Assembly (NCBI GenBank): GCA_035688305.1
Contig: DASSNC010000018.1
Span: forward strand, 1 to 26,710
Source of the DNA: 66-474 sp035688305
GTDB lineage: Bacteria; Pseudomonadota; Gammaproteobacteria; Xanthomonadales; Rhodanobacteraceae
Length of the DNA stretch: 26,710 nucleotides
Direction: 5' to 3'
Shown: in pieces, positions 15,128 to 22,188 of the stretch
Numbering within the stretch: position 1 is the first letter of the stretch
Layout: each line of letters begins with the position of its first letter
Made by a program: the position numbers and the translations under genes
Notes under the pieces: model-generated
What the model saw: only the letters and a program-made list of their open reading frames with translations
What the model was told of the DNA's origin: nothing
Database searches by the model: none

Positions 15128-16507
15128 ATGAGCGAGATGATGGCAGCAGACAAGCCGAAGACAACCGTGATCGGCGCCGGCCTGGTCGGCTCGCTGCTCG
15201 CCACCTTGCTCGCTCAGCGCGGATTCGAAGTCGAAGTTTTCGAACGCCGGCCCGATCCGCGCGTGCACGGTTTCCTCGGCGGACGCTCGATCAACCTTGC
15301 ACTGGCCGAACGCGGCCTCAACGCGCTGCGGCAGGCCGGACTCGCCGACAGCGTGCTGCAACACGCGGTGATGATGCGCGGTCGCATGGTGCATCCGCTG
15401 GATGGTGAAGTGAACCTGCAGCGCTACGGCCTCGATGACTCCGAGGTCATCCGCTCGGTGTCGCGCGGTGGCCTCAACATCCTGCTGCTGGATGCAGCCG
15501 AACAGGCGGGCGCACGCCTCCACTTCGACGCCGGCCTCTCCGGCGCCGACTTCGGCAATGGTTCGATCACGCTGACCGCGGCGGACGGTGCCACGCACAC
15601 GCATGCTGCCGGATTGCTGCTTGGCTGCGATGGGGCGGGCTCGGCTCTGCGCATGGCGATGCAGCATTCGATCAACCTCGGCGAACGCATCGAGTCGCTG
15701 GGACACGGCTACAAGGAACTGGAAATTCCCTCACCCGGCCAAGCGCGCTTCGCGCTGGAACCCAACGCCCTGCACATCTGGCCGCGCGGCAATTACATGT
15801 GCATCGCGCTGCCAAACACGGAAGCAAACTTCACGGTCACCTTGTTCCTGCCGAGTGCAGGCAGCCATCCCAGCTTTGCAACACTGCCGGACGTCGCCGC
15901 AGCACGCGCATTCTTCGAAGACCAGTTCGCCGATGCGCTTGCACTGATGCCGACGTTCGACGAGGACTGGGCGGCGCATCCCGTCGGCCAATTGGCGACC
16001 CTGTATCTCGATCGCTGGCATCTCGGCGGCAGCGCGGTGCTGCTGGGCGATGCGGCGCACGCGGTGGTTCCATTCCACGGGCAAGGCATGAATGCGGGTT
16101 TCGAGGACGCCGTGGAACTGGCGGGATTGCTGACTGCGCAACCCGACGATGCCGCCGCCGTCTTCGCGGAATTCGAATCACGCCGCAAACCGAATGCCGA
16201 CGCCATCGCGGCGATGTCACTGGCCAACTACATCGAGATGCGCGACGGCGTGGCCGATCCGCGCTATCTGCTGAAGCGCGAATTGGCCGCAGCCTTGACC
16301 GCACGCATCCCGACCCATTTTCGCTCGCATTACCGCATGGTCAGCTTCACGACGTGGCCTTATGCATACTGCAACGCACGCGACCAGCAACAGGATGCGC
16401 TGATGGGTGCGTTGCTCGACGGGCATGCCACGCTGGACGAAATCGACCTCGCCGCCGCGGCGGAGCGTGTACGCTCGGCGCTCCCGCCGTTGCCGCCAGA
16501 GCCTTGA
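15128..16507 (+). CDS. kmo: Kynurenine 3-monooxygenase (Kmo)
   Basis: Kmo is an FAD- and NADPH-dependent hydroxylase that converts L-kynurenine to 3-hydroxykynurenine. The 459-residue protein shows the N-terminal FAD-binding GxGxxG (VIGAGLVGSLLATLLAQRG), then FLGGRSINLALAERGLNAL, SVSRGGLNILLL, LLLGCDGAGSALR, and the second FAD motif LLGDAAHAVVPFHGQGMNAGFEDAVEL (Asp308). The C-terminal LPTHFRS-like region (RIPTHFRSHYRMVSFTTWPYAYC) is typical of Kmo. The start is uncertain: ATGs at 15128, 15137 and 15140 are in frame with no clear ribosome-binding site. It is separated from kynU by the two c-di-GMP genes and a 210-base gap. The DUF3293 gene starts 4 bases after its stop codon. Confidence 0.96.
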   Translation: MSEMMAADKPKTTVIGAGLVGSLLATLLAQRGFEVEVFERRPDPRVHGFLGGRSINLALAERGLNALRQAGLADSVLQHAVMMRGRMVHPLDGEVNLQRYGLDDSEVIRSVSRGGLNILLLDAAEQAGARLHFDAGLSGADFGNGSITLTAADGATHTHAAGLLLGCDGAGSALRMAMQHSINLGERIESLGHGYKELEIPSPGQARFALEPNALHIWPRGNYMCIALPNTEANFTVTLFLPSAGSHPSFATLPDVAAARAFFEDQFADALALMPTFDEDWAAHPVGQLATLYLDRWHLGGSAVLLGDAAHAVVPFHGQGMNAGFEDAVELAGLLTAQPDDAAAVFAEFESRRKPNADAIAAMSLANYIEMRDGVADPRYLLKRELAAALTARIPTHFRSHYRMVSFTTWPYAYCNARDQQQDALMGALLDGHATLDEIDLAAAAERVRSALPPLPPEP

Positions 16508-16511
16508 CCGG

Positions 16512-16928
16512 ATGCCGTTGCCCGAATCGATCCGCCGTGCGTGGACCGAAACCGACTACCGGGTGCGGCTGTCGGCTGGCGGTTTTGCAAGCATCTGGTG
16601 CGGGCAGGCGCTTCCGGCTTCGCTCCTTTGTCTGTTGTCACGGCCGGACGCGCCGTGGGGTTACATCACGGCCTGGAACCCGGCCGGCGTGTTGTTGCCG
16701 CCCGCGACCAACCGGATCCGCCAGCGCCGCCTGCGCGATGAATTGAAGGCCGACCGCTACCGCATGCACTGTGGCGTCGGCGTCGGCGCCGGCGACTGGC
16801 GTGAACGCAGCCTGTTCGTGCTCGACATCCCCTACGCCAAGCTCGACGACATGGCACGCCAATTCGGCCAACTGAGCGTGGTGCGCGGCATCGGCGACGG
16901 GCCGGCCGAGTTGCATGAACTGATTTAG
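16512..16928 (+). CDS. DUF3293 domain protein of unknown function
   Basis: The 138-residue cytoplasmic-looking protein matches the pattern of the DUF3293 family as I know it: an early YRV, WGYITAWNPAGVLLPPATNRIRQ, RLRDELKA...GVGVGAGDWRERSLFVLDIP, and a late ARQFGQLSVVRGI. No catalytic motif or function is known to me. The ATG at 16512 lies 4 bases after the kmo stop. A longer in-frame start at 16407 would overlap the end of kmo, so it is rejected. Cotranscription with kmo is likely, but a role in tryptophan breakdown is not implied by the sequence. Confidence 0.8.
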   Translation: MPLPESIRRAWTETDYRVRLSAGGFASIWCGQALPASLLCLLSRPDAPWGYITAWNPAGVLLPPATNRIRQRRLRDELKADRYRMHCGVGVGAGDWRERSLFVLDIPYAKLDDMARQFGQLSVVRGIGDGPAELHELI

Positions 16929-16934
16929 ACCCTG

Positions 16935-17052
16935 AGGGTCGCCTGCACGCAGGCTCCTACGGTGGACTAGGGTCGCCTGCACGCAGTCGCCTGCACGCAG
17001 GCTCCTACGGTGGACGCCAATCGCCTGACGCAGGAGCGCTCGTGAGCGCGAC
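16935..17052. repeat. REP-like direct and inverted repeats between the DUF3293 gene and ccmA
   Basis: A 29-base unit starting TCGCCTGCACGCAGGC occurs complete at 16939-16967 and 16987-17015; its first 14 bases also occur at 16973-16986. Each full copy contains the hairpin GCCTGC-AC-GCAGGC (16941-16954 and 16989-17002). A related sequence at 17021-17052 holds GCGCTC-GT-GAGCGC followed by GACCGG. The unit resembles the GTAGGAGC...-type repetitive extragenic palindromes known in Pseudomonas and Xanthomonadales (read here on the opposite strand). The tandem arrangement suggests slippage or unequal recombination. Confidence 0.75.
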
Positions 17053-17079
17053 CGGCCACAAGCCGGCGCCGGCGCAAAC

Positions 17080-17763
17080 ATGGACGCACGGCCCATGCAC
17101 CACGACAATACGCGGCTGCCCGCCATGACACCGCCAACCGCCATTGCCACGCCGCTGCTCACGGCGACCCGCCTCGCCTTCACCCGCGATGACGAGCCCG
17201 TGTTCGGGCCGCTGGATTTTTGCGTCGGTCGCGGCGAGACGTTGCTGGTCGAAGGCGACAACGGCTCCGGCAAAACCACCCTGCTGCGCGTATTGGCGGG
17301 CATGCTGCCCGCGAGCTCGGGCGAAATCCTGTTCGAAGGCAAACCGGCCTCACGCGACAGCCGCAACGGCCGCGCGCTGCTGCTCGGCCACCGCCCGGGC
17401 ATGCACGACGCGCTGAGTCCGCGCGAAAACCTCGCCTTCCTCGCCGGCCTCTACGGCCAGCGCGACGGCATGACGATGGAGTCCGTGATGGAACGCGTGG
17501 GCATCGCGGCGTGGCTCGACGAACCGTTGCGCACGCTTTCGGCCGGGCAGAAGAAACGCGTTGGCCTGGCGCGCCTGCAGTTGGTTCCGGGCGACATCTG
17601 GTTGCTGGACGAGCCCTACGCCAATCTCGATCGCCACGGCATCGATCTGGTCAACGCCTTGATCGCCGACCATTGCACGCGCGGCGGCGCAGCGCTGGTC
17701 ACCAGCCACGGCGCGGTGCGCTTCGCCGATCCAAACGCGCGCCACGTCCGTTTGGGTGCCTGA
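17080..17763 (+). CDS. ccmA: Heme exporter ATP-binding protein CcmA
   Basis: CcmA is the ATPase of the CcmABCD complex, which releases heme-loaded CcmE during cytochrome c maturation. From 17080 it has 227 residues. Walker A is GDNGSGKTT (59-67), the ABC signature LSAGQKKRVGLARL (from 153) and Walker B IWLLDEPYANLD (Asp177/Glu178); SHG at the end is the switch region. The family usually begins close to the LLTATRLAF segment, so the in-frame ATG at 17125 (212 residues) or 17095 may be the true start; none has a clear ribosome-binding site. It opens the ccm operon. ccmB begins 4 bases after its stop, or overlaps it if a GTG at 17756 is used. Confidence 0.95.
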   Translation: MDARPMHHDNTRLPAMTPPTAIATPLLTATRLAFTRDDEPVFGPLDFCVGRGETLLVEGDNGSGKTTLLRVLAGMLPASSGEILFEGKPASRDSRNGRALLLGHRPGMHDALSPRENLAFLAGLYGQRDGMTMESVMERVGIAAWLDEPLRTLSAGQKKRVGLARLQLVPGDIWLLDEPYANLDRHGIDLVNALIADHCTRGGAALVTSHGAVRFADPNARHVRLGA

Positions 17764-17767
17764 CGCC

Positions 17768-18502
17768 ATGGCCAGCACCTTGCCATCCATCAGCGACACG
17801 ACAATCAATCCGGCAATCCGGCGCAGCGGTGCCTTGCGCGCCTGCGGCGCACTGCTGCACCGCGACTTCACCCTGGCGTGGCGGCGGCGCGGTGAACTGT
17901 TCCTGCCGTTGCTTTACGCGGTGATCGTGGCCGCGCTGTTCCCGTTCGCGCTGGGACCGGATCCGCAACTGCTGGGTCGCATCGCCGGCGGGGTGTTGCT
18001 GGTGATCGTGGTGCTGGCCATGCTGCCGGCGCTGGAGTCGATGTTCCGCAACGATCTTGACGACGGCACGCTGGAGCAGTGGCTGCTGGCGCCGCAGCCG
18101 TTGGCGCTGCTGGCCTTGACCCGGGTCATCGCGCATTGGCTGACCACGGTTTTACCCTTGATCGTCGTGATGCCGCTGTTGGGAGCCTTGCTCGACTTGC
18201 CGTCCAAAGTGTTGCCGGTACTGATGCTGGCATTGTTGCTGGCGACACCCTTGCTGGCGCTGCTCGGTTCCGTGCTGTCGGCGCTCGCGGCCGGGGCACG
18301 CCGCTCTGGTATCCTGCTTGCCTTGATGTTGTTGCCCCTGGCCGTTCCGGTGCTGATTTTCGCCGCCGGCGCGGTGGCCGCAGCGCAGAATGGAATGCCG
18401 TACGTCGCGCCGCTGGCGTGGCTGGCCGCGGCACTGGTATTGGCGATCGTGCTGGCGCCCCTCGCATGCGCGGCAGCCTTGAAGATCGCGGTTGAAGCAT
18501 GA
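17768..18502 (+). CDS. ccmB: Heme exporter permease CcmB
   Basis: CcmB is the multi-spanning inner-membrane subunit of the CcmABCD ABC-type complex. The 244-residue protein has about six hydrophobic segments. It carries the family landmarks LLHRDFTLAWRRRGELFLPLLY near the N-terminus, FRNDLDDGTLEQWLLAP and RSGILLALMLLPLAVPVLIF. The length fits the family once an N-terminal extension of about 25 residues before LRACGALL is allowed for. The ATG at 17768 was chosen; a GTG at 17756 in the same frame would overlap the ccmA stop codon and give coupled translation. ccmC follows after 46 bases. Confidence 0.95.
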   Translation: MASTLPSISDTTINPAIRRSGALRACGALLHRDFTLAWRRRGELFLPLLYAVIVAALFPFALGPDPQLLGRIAGGVLLVIVVLAMLPALESMFRNDLDDGTLEQWLLAPQPLALLALTRVIAHWLTTVLPLIVVMPLLGALLDLPSKVLPVLMLALLLATPLLALLGSVLSALAAGARRSGILLALMLLPLAVPVLIFAAGAVAAAQNGMPYVAPLAWLAAALVLAIVLAPLACAAALKIAVEA

Positions 18503-18548
18503 CTACCGCCGTGGCGCGTTTGCCAGCTGACAAGTGTTTCCCCTGAGC

Positions 18549-19307
18549 ATGTCCCGCAGTTACCTCCCCCACTGGATGCACTGGCTCGGCTCGCCGCCGA
18601 ACTTCTACCGCTTTGCGGGAAAGCTGCGGCCGTGGCTGCTGGCCGCCGCCATCGTGGCCGCGGTGATCGGCCTGTACGGCGGGCTGGTGCTGGCGCCGCC
18701 GGATTACCAGCAGGGCGACGCGTACCGCATCATTTTCATCCACGTTCCAAGCGCATGGATGAGCCTTGCGATCTACGTCGGCATGGCGATCGCCGGATTG
18801 ATCGCGCTGGTATGGCGCGTGAAACTGGCGGAAGTGATCGCGATGGAATCGGCGCCCATCGGCGCGGCCTTCACCCTGATCACGCTGGTCACCGGTTCGC
18901 TGTGGGGAAAACCCATGTGGGGCACGTGGTGGACCTGGGGCGCGCGGCTGACATCCGAACTGGTGCTGTTCTTCCTGTACCTTGGCGTGATCGGCCTGTT
19001 CCATGCGTTCGAGGATCGCCGCCGCGGCGCGCGTGCGGCCTCGCTGCTGGCCTTGATCGGGGTGGTCAACCTTCCGATCGTGCACTACTCGGTGCAATGG
19101 TGGAACACCTTGCACCAGGGCACCACGGTGAACCTGCTCGGGCATTCCTCGATTGCAACGTCGATGTTGTGGCCGCTGCTGGTGATGGCGCTGGCGACGC
19201 ACCTGTACTACTTCGCCAGCATCCTCGGGCGTGCCCGCACCGGACTGTTGTCGCTGGAGGGCGGCAAGCAGTGGGTGCGTGAACTGGTGGGAGCGCAAGC
19301 GCCATGA
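18549..19307 (+). CDS. ccmC: Heme-handling membrane protein CcmC
   Basis: CcmC loads heme onto the chaperone CcmE on the periplasmic face of the inner membrane. The 252-residue protein has about six membrane segments and the family blocks IIFIHVPSAWMSL, LVTGSLWGKPMWGTWW, ARLTSELVLFFLYLGVIGL and VNLPIVHYSVQWWNTLHQG. The tryptophan-rich WWD motif reads WGTWWTWG (124-131): the usual Asp before ARLTS is Gly131. The two expected histidines are present (IHVPS, VHYSV). The ATG at 18549 fits the family; a GTG at 18534 is an alternative. The stop at 19305-19307 overlaps the first copy of a duplicated ccmD start (ATGATG). Confidence 0.95.
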   Translation: MSRSYLPHWMHWLGSPPNFYRFAGKLRPWLLAAAIVAAVIGLYGGLVLAPPDYQQGDAYRIIFIHVPSAWMSLAIYVGMAIAGLIALVWRVKLAEVIAMESAPIGAAFTLITLVTGSLWGKPMWGTWWTWGARLTSELVLFFLYLGVIGLFHAFEDRRRGARAASLLALIGVVNLPIVHYSVQWWNTLHQGTTVNLLGHSSIATSMLWPLLVMALATHLYYFASILGRARTGLLSLEGGKQWVRELVGAQAP

Positions 19308-19456
19308 TGCATTGGCTCGCGAATTTCGGCCCCCTTGAGTCAAGGGGGCTGCCGATTCCAGCCGGAATCGGCGGGGGTTGTGGAGGCATGCAATCCATTG
19401 CGTTGGCTGCAACGATGCATGCTGGAGCGAAGAACTGACATGATGCATTGGCTCGC
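19303..19456. mobile_element. Small palindromic insertion flanked by an 18-bp direct duplication of the ccmC/ccmD junction
   Basis: CATGATGCATTGGCTCGC occurs at 19303-19320 and again at 19439-19456. The first copy overlaps the ccmC stop codon and would have been the original ccmD start; the second holds the ccmD start in use. The 118 bases between them carry three hairpins: CCCCCTT/AAGGGGG (19330-19348), GCCGATTCC/GGAATCGGC with loop AGCC (19351-19372) and an imperfect one with the inner stem CGTTG/CAACG (19387-19421). The layout looks like a REP- or MITE-sized insertion with target duplication, or a local duplication later filled by repeats. No transposase is encoded. Confidence 0.65.
19304..19438 (+). 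other. Small ORF created by the insertion, bridging ccmC and ccmD
   Basis: The duplicated ccmD start (ATG at 19304) opens a 44-codon frame across the inserted sequence, closing with TGA at 19436-19438, one base before the ATG of ccmD. It begins MMHWLA like CcmD and then diverges into Gly-rich sequence (PAGIGGGCGG). A stable product is not expected. The frame could nevertheless pass ribosomes from ccmC to ccmD by stop-start coupling. Confidence 0.4.
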
Positions 19457-19634
19457 AATGGGTGGTTACGCCATGTACGTGTGGCCCGCGTACGCGGTGT
19501 TTTTTGCCGTGCTCGCATGGGATTGGCTGGCGCCGGCCATGAAGCGCCGCCGCCTGACCCGTGAACTGCGTGGCCGCATCGCGCGCGAACAGTCCCGCAA
19601 GACGCGCACGCCGCGCGCGGAGGCATCGGCATGA
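19440..19634 (+). CDS. ccmD: Heme exporter small subunit CcmD
   Basis: CcmD is a small single-pass membrane protein that stabilises the CcmABC-CcmE complex. The 64-residue product has a short N-terminus (MMHWLAMGGYAMYVWPAYAV), one hydrophobic segment (about 8-30) with the family Y-x-W-x-A-Y pattern, and a strongly basic cytoplasmic tail (KRRRLTRELRGRIAREQSRK). The start is placed at the ATG at 19440 (or the next ATG at 19443), inside the second copy of the 18-bp duplication. The stop overlaps ccmE by 4 bases (ATGA). Small genes like this are easily missed, but position, topology and composition make the call firm. Confidence 0.9.
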   Translation: MMHWLAMGGYAMYVWPAYAVFFAVLAWDWLAPAMKRRRLTRELRGRIAREQSRKTRTPRAEASA

Positions 19635-20209
19635 ATCCGGTCCGCAAGCGTCGTCTGATCGTGGCCCTGGTGATCGTGGCGGCAGTCGCCATCGCCACCG
19701 CAATTTCCGTGTTCGCGCTGCAGCAGAACATGACCTACCTGTATTCGCCGAGTGAAGTGGACGCGGGCAAGGCACCGGCAGACGGCGTGTTCCGGCTCGG
19801 CGGCATCGTCGCCGAGGGCAGCGTGCACAAGATATCCGGCACCTTGCAGACCGACTTCGTGATCACCGACCGCTTCCAGAGCATCCCGGTGACATACACC
19901 GGCATCCTGCCCGACCTGTTCCGGGTCGGCCAAAGCACGATCACCACCGGACACATGCAACACGGCACGTTTGTCGCCACCAAGGTGCTGGCCAAGCACG
20001 ACGCCACCTACATGCCGCCGCAGGTCGCGCAGGCGATCGCCAAGGCCAAGGAAGAGCATCGGATTCCTTCTGAACATCTCCCGCCCTCGCCTACGGGTGA
20101 CGGCGCGGAAGTGGGCGGCAAGCTTGACGGCCCCCATCCGCCCGCCGGGCACCTTCCCCCGCACGCAGGGGAAGGAAAAGCCACACGCCCTGCGACGGCA
20201 CAACCATGA
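19631..20209 (+). CDS. ccmE: Periplasmic heme chaperone CcmE with a repeat-derived C-terminal tail
   Basis: CcmE binds heme covalently in the periplasm and passes it to the CcmFH ligase. The 192-residue protein has an N-terminal membrane anchor (VRKRRLIVALVIVAAVAIATAISVFAL) and a beta-barrel domain with FRLGGIVAEGSV and VTYTGILPDLFRVGQ. The heme-binding His123 lies in LAKHDATYMPP, with Tyr127 matching the HxxxY pattern. The family normally ends soon after this region. Here an extra tail of about 46 residues (147-192) is Pro/Gly-rich and is encoded by palindromic repeat DNA. The stop overlaps ccmF by 4 bases (ATGA). Confidence 0.95.
   Translation: MNPVRKRRLIVALVIVAAVAIATAISVFALQQNMTYLYSPSEVDAGKAPADGVFRLGGIVAEGSVHKISGTLQTDFVITDRFQSIPVTYTGILPDLFRVGQSTITTGHMQHGTFVATKVLAKHDATYMPPQVAQAIAKAKEEHRIPSEHLPPSPTGDGAEVGGKLDGPHPPAGHLPPHAGEGKATRPATAQP
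20074..20180. repeat. Palindromic repeat sequence inside the 3' end of ccmE
   Basis: This segment includes the hairpin CCTTCCCC/GGGGAAGG (20152-20175) preceded by CATCCGCCCGCCGGGCA. A second element lies around 20078-20105 (CTCCCGCCCTCGCCTACGGG). On the minus strand one frame reads FPSPACGGRCPAGG, the kind of peptide produced when common dispersed proteobacterial intergenic repeats are translated. The element therefore looks like an intergenic repeat captured by the ccmE reading frame. Confidence 0.65.
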
Positions 20210-22188
20210 CGCCCGAACTCGGCCAACTCGCACTGATCCTCGCGCTGATCCTGTCGGCGCTGCAATGCGTGCTGCCGATCGTCGGCGCATGGCGCGGCAG
20301 CCGCCCGCTGATGGCGACGGGACGCTCACTCGCAATCGGCCAGTTCGTGTTCGTGGCGCTCGCCTTCGGCATCCTCACGTGGGCGTTCTGGATCAACGAT
20401 TTCTCGGTCGCCTACGTCGCGCAGAACTCGAACCTCACCCTGCCGTGGTACTACCGCCTCGCCGCGGTGTGGGGCGCCCACGAAGGATCCTTGTTGTTGT
20501 GGATGCTGATCCTCAACCTGTGGACGGTCGCGCTGGTCGCGCTGGGCGGCAAGTTGCCGCAAGAGTTCTTCTCGCGCGTCATCGGCGTGCTCGGGTTCGT
20601 TGCGTTCGGGTTCCTGCTGTACATGGTGGCGACTTCCAATCCATTCGTGCGGATCCTGCCGGCACCACCCAACGGTGCGGACCTGAATCCGGTGTTGCAG
20701 GATCCGGGACTCACCTTCCACCCGCCGCTGCTGTACATGGGCTACGTCGGTTTCAGCGTGGCCTTTGCATTCGCGATCGCATCATTGCTCGGCGGTGAAC
20801 TGAAGGCGACGTGGGTGCGCTGGGCGCGGCCGTGGACCAACGTGGCGTGGGGATTTCTCACCATCGGCATCGTCGCCGGCAGCGCCTGGGCGTATTACGA
20901 ACTTGGCTGGGGCGGCTGGTGGTTCTGGGATCCGGTCGAAAACGCCTCGTTCATGCCTTGGCTGATCGGCGCCGCGCTGATCCACGCGCAGGCCATCACC
21001 GACAAGCGCGGCGGCCTGCGCGCGTGGACACTGTTGCTGTCGATCTTCGGCTTCGCCTTTTCGCTGCTCGGCACATTCCTGGTCCGCTCGGGCCTGCTGA
21101 CCAGCGTGCACGCGTTTGCGTTCGCGCCGACCCGCGGCCTGTTCATCCTGGTCTATCTCGGGGTGGTGATCGGCGGCTCGCTGTTGCTCTACGCGCTGCG
21201 CGCACCCAGGGTCACCGGCGGCCAGTCATTCGCGCTGGCCTCGCGCGAAACCATGATGGTGATCGGCAACCTTATGCTGACCGTCGCCTGCGCGATGGTG
21301 ATGCTGGGCACGCTGTATCCGCTGGTCGGCGAGGCCCTCGGCATCGGCCGCATTTCGGTTGGGCCGCCCTACTTCGGGCCGCTGTTCCTGCTCCTGATGA
21401 CGCCGCTGGTGCTGGCGCTGCCGTTCGGCCCGTTGTCGCGCTGGGGCAAGGCCGATCTGAAGGTGTGGGGACGCGCACTGGTGAAGATCGTGGTGCTTGC
21501 GGTCGCCGCCGGCTGCATCGGCTTCATCGCCGGCGCGCGATCGTTCTATCAATTGCTCGGCATCACGGCCGCAGTGTGGGTGATGGCGGGCGTCGCGCTG
21601 TTCGCGATCAAGCGCTGGCGTGAAGCGCCGGCCGGCAAGCGTTATCCATTCGAAATGGTCGGCATGATGCTGGCCCATTTCGGCATCGGCGTGTTCATCG
21701 CAGGCGCAATCCTGACGCGCTCGATGAGCGTCGAGCAGGACGTCAGCATGCGCCCGGGATCGAGTGTCGAAGTTGGCGCCTACGACTTCCAGTTCCACGG
21801 CGTGACCGAAACCCAGGGCCCGAACTACCGCGCGCAGCAAGGCACGGTCAGCATCACCCGCAACGGCAAGCCGGTGGTGGCGCTGCATCCGCAAAAACGC
21901 ACCTACGCCGGTGGCCAGGTGCAGACCGAAGCCGCGATCCAGGCCGGCATTTTCCGCGACCTGTACGTGTCACTGGGTGATCGCATCGGCGATGGTGCAT
22001 GGTCGTTGCGCGTGTACGACAAACCGTTCGTGCGCTGGATCTGGGGGGGCGGCATCCTGATGATGCTGGGCAGTTTCGCGGTGGTGCTGGACCGGCGCTT
22101 CCGTCTCAAGCACGCGGTCGAGCCGGAAACTGCGCACGCCGAACCGGAGCCGGTTCCACCCGCCAAGCTCGCGGATGAGCACGCGTGA
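20206..22188 (+). CDS. ccmF: Cytochrome c heme lyase subunit CcmF
   Basis: CcmF is the large inner-membrane subunit of the System I holocytochrome c synthetase, joining heme from CcmE to apocytochrome CXXCH motifs. The 660-residue protein is full length with many membrane segments. It carries WYYRLAAVWGAHEGSLLLWMLIL, LNPVLQDPGLTFHPPLLYMGYVG and the WWD motif WGGWWFWDPVENASFMPW (from 235). QAITDKRGGLRAWTLLLSI and LGTFLVRSGLLTSVHAFA follow, and later HFGIGVFIAGA and a periplasmic domain near the C-terminus. ATG at 20206 and TGA at 22186-22188 overlap ccmE and ccmG respectively by 4 bases. Confidence 0.97.
   Translation: MTPELGQLALILALILSALQCVLPIVGAWRGSRPLMATGRSLAIGQFVFVALAFGILTWAFWINDFSVAYVAQNSNLTLPWYYRLAAVWGAHEGSLLLWMLILNLWTVALVALGGKLPQEFFSRVIGVLGFVAFGFLLYMVATSNPFVRILPAPPNGADLNPVLQDPGLTFHPPLLYMGYVGFSVAFAFAIASLLGGELKATWVRWARPWTNVAWGFLTIGIVAGSAWAYYELGWGGWWFWDPVENASFMPWLIGAALIHAQAITDKRGGLRAWTLLLSIFGFAFSLLGTFLVRSGLLTSVHAFAFAPTRGLFILVYLGVVIGGSLLLYALRAPRVTGGQSFALASRETMMVIGNLMLTVACAMVMLGTLYPLVGEALGIGRISVGPPYFGPLFLLLMTPLVLALPFGPLSRWGKADLKVWGRALVKIVVLAVAAGCIGFIAGARSFYQLLGITAAVWVMAGVALFAIKRWREAPAGKRYPFEMVGMMLAHFGIGVFIAGAILTRSMSVEQDVSMRPGSSVEVGAYDFQFHGVTETQGPNYRAQQGTVSITRNGKPVVALHPQKRTYAGGQVQTEAAIQAGIFRDLYVSLGDRIGDGAWSLRVYDKPFVRWIWGGGILMMLGSFAVVLDRRFRLKHAVEPETAHAEPEPVPPAKLADEHA

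Noticed and set aside
13562..15706. A 714-codon minus-strand frame opposite the EAL gene and the start of kmo
   Set aside because: A shadow frame of well-supported genes, with composition typical of antisense high-GC frames and no motif. The same applies to 11251-13368 and 18126-19775.
16407..16511. N-terminal extension of the DUF3293 protein
   Set aside because: It would overlap the end of kmo by about 100 bases and is Arg/Ser-rich shadow sequence; the ATG at 16512 starts the conserved part.
19304..19438. Truncated ccmD pseudogene
   Set aside because: Only the first six codons match ccmD and the rest is hairpin-rich insert. It is better described as a duplicated junction than as a decayed gene copy.
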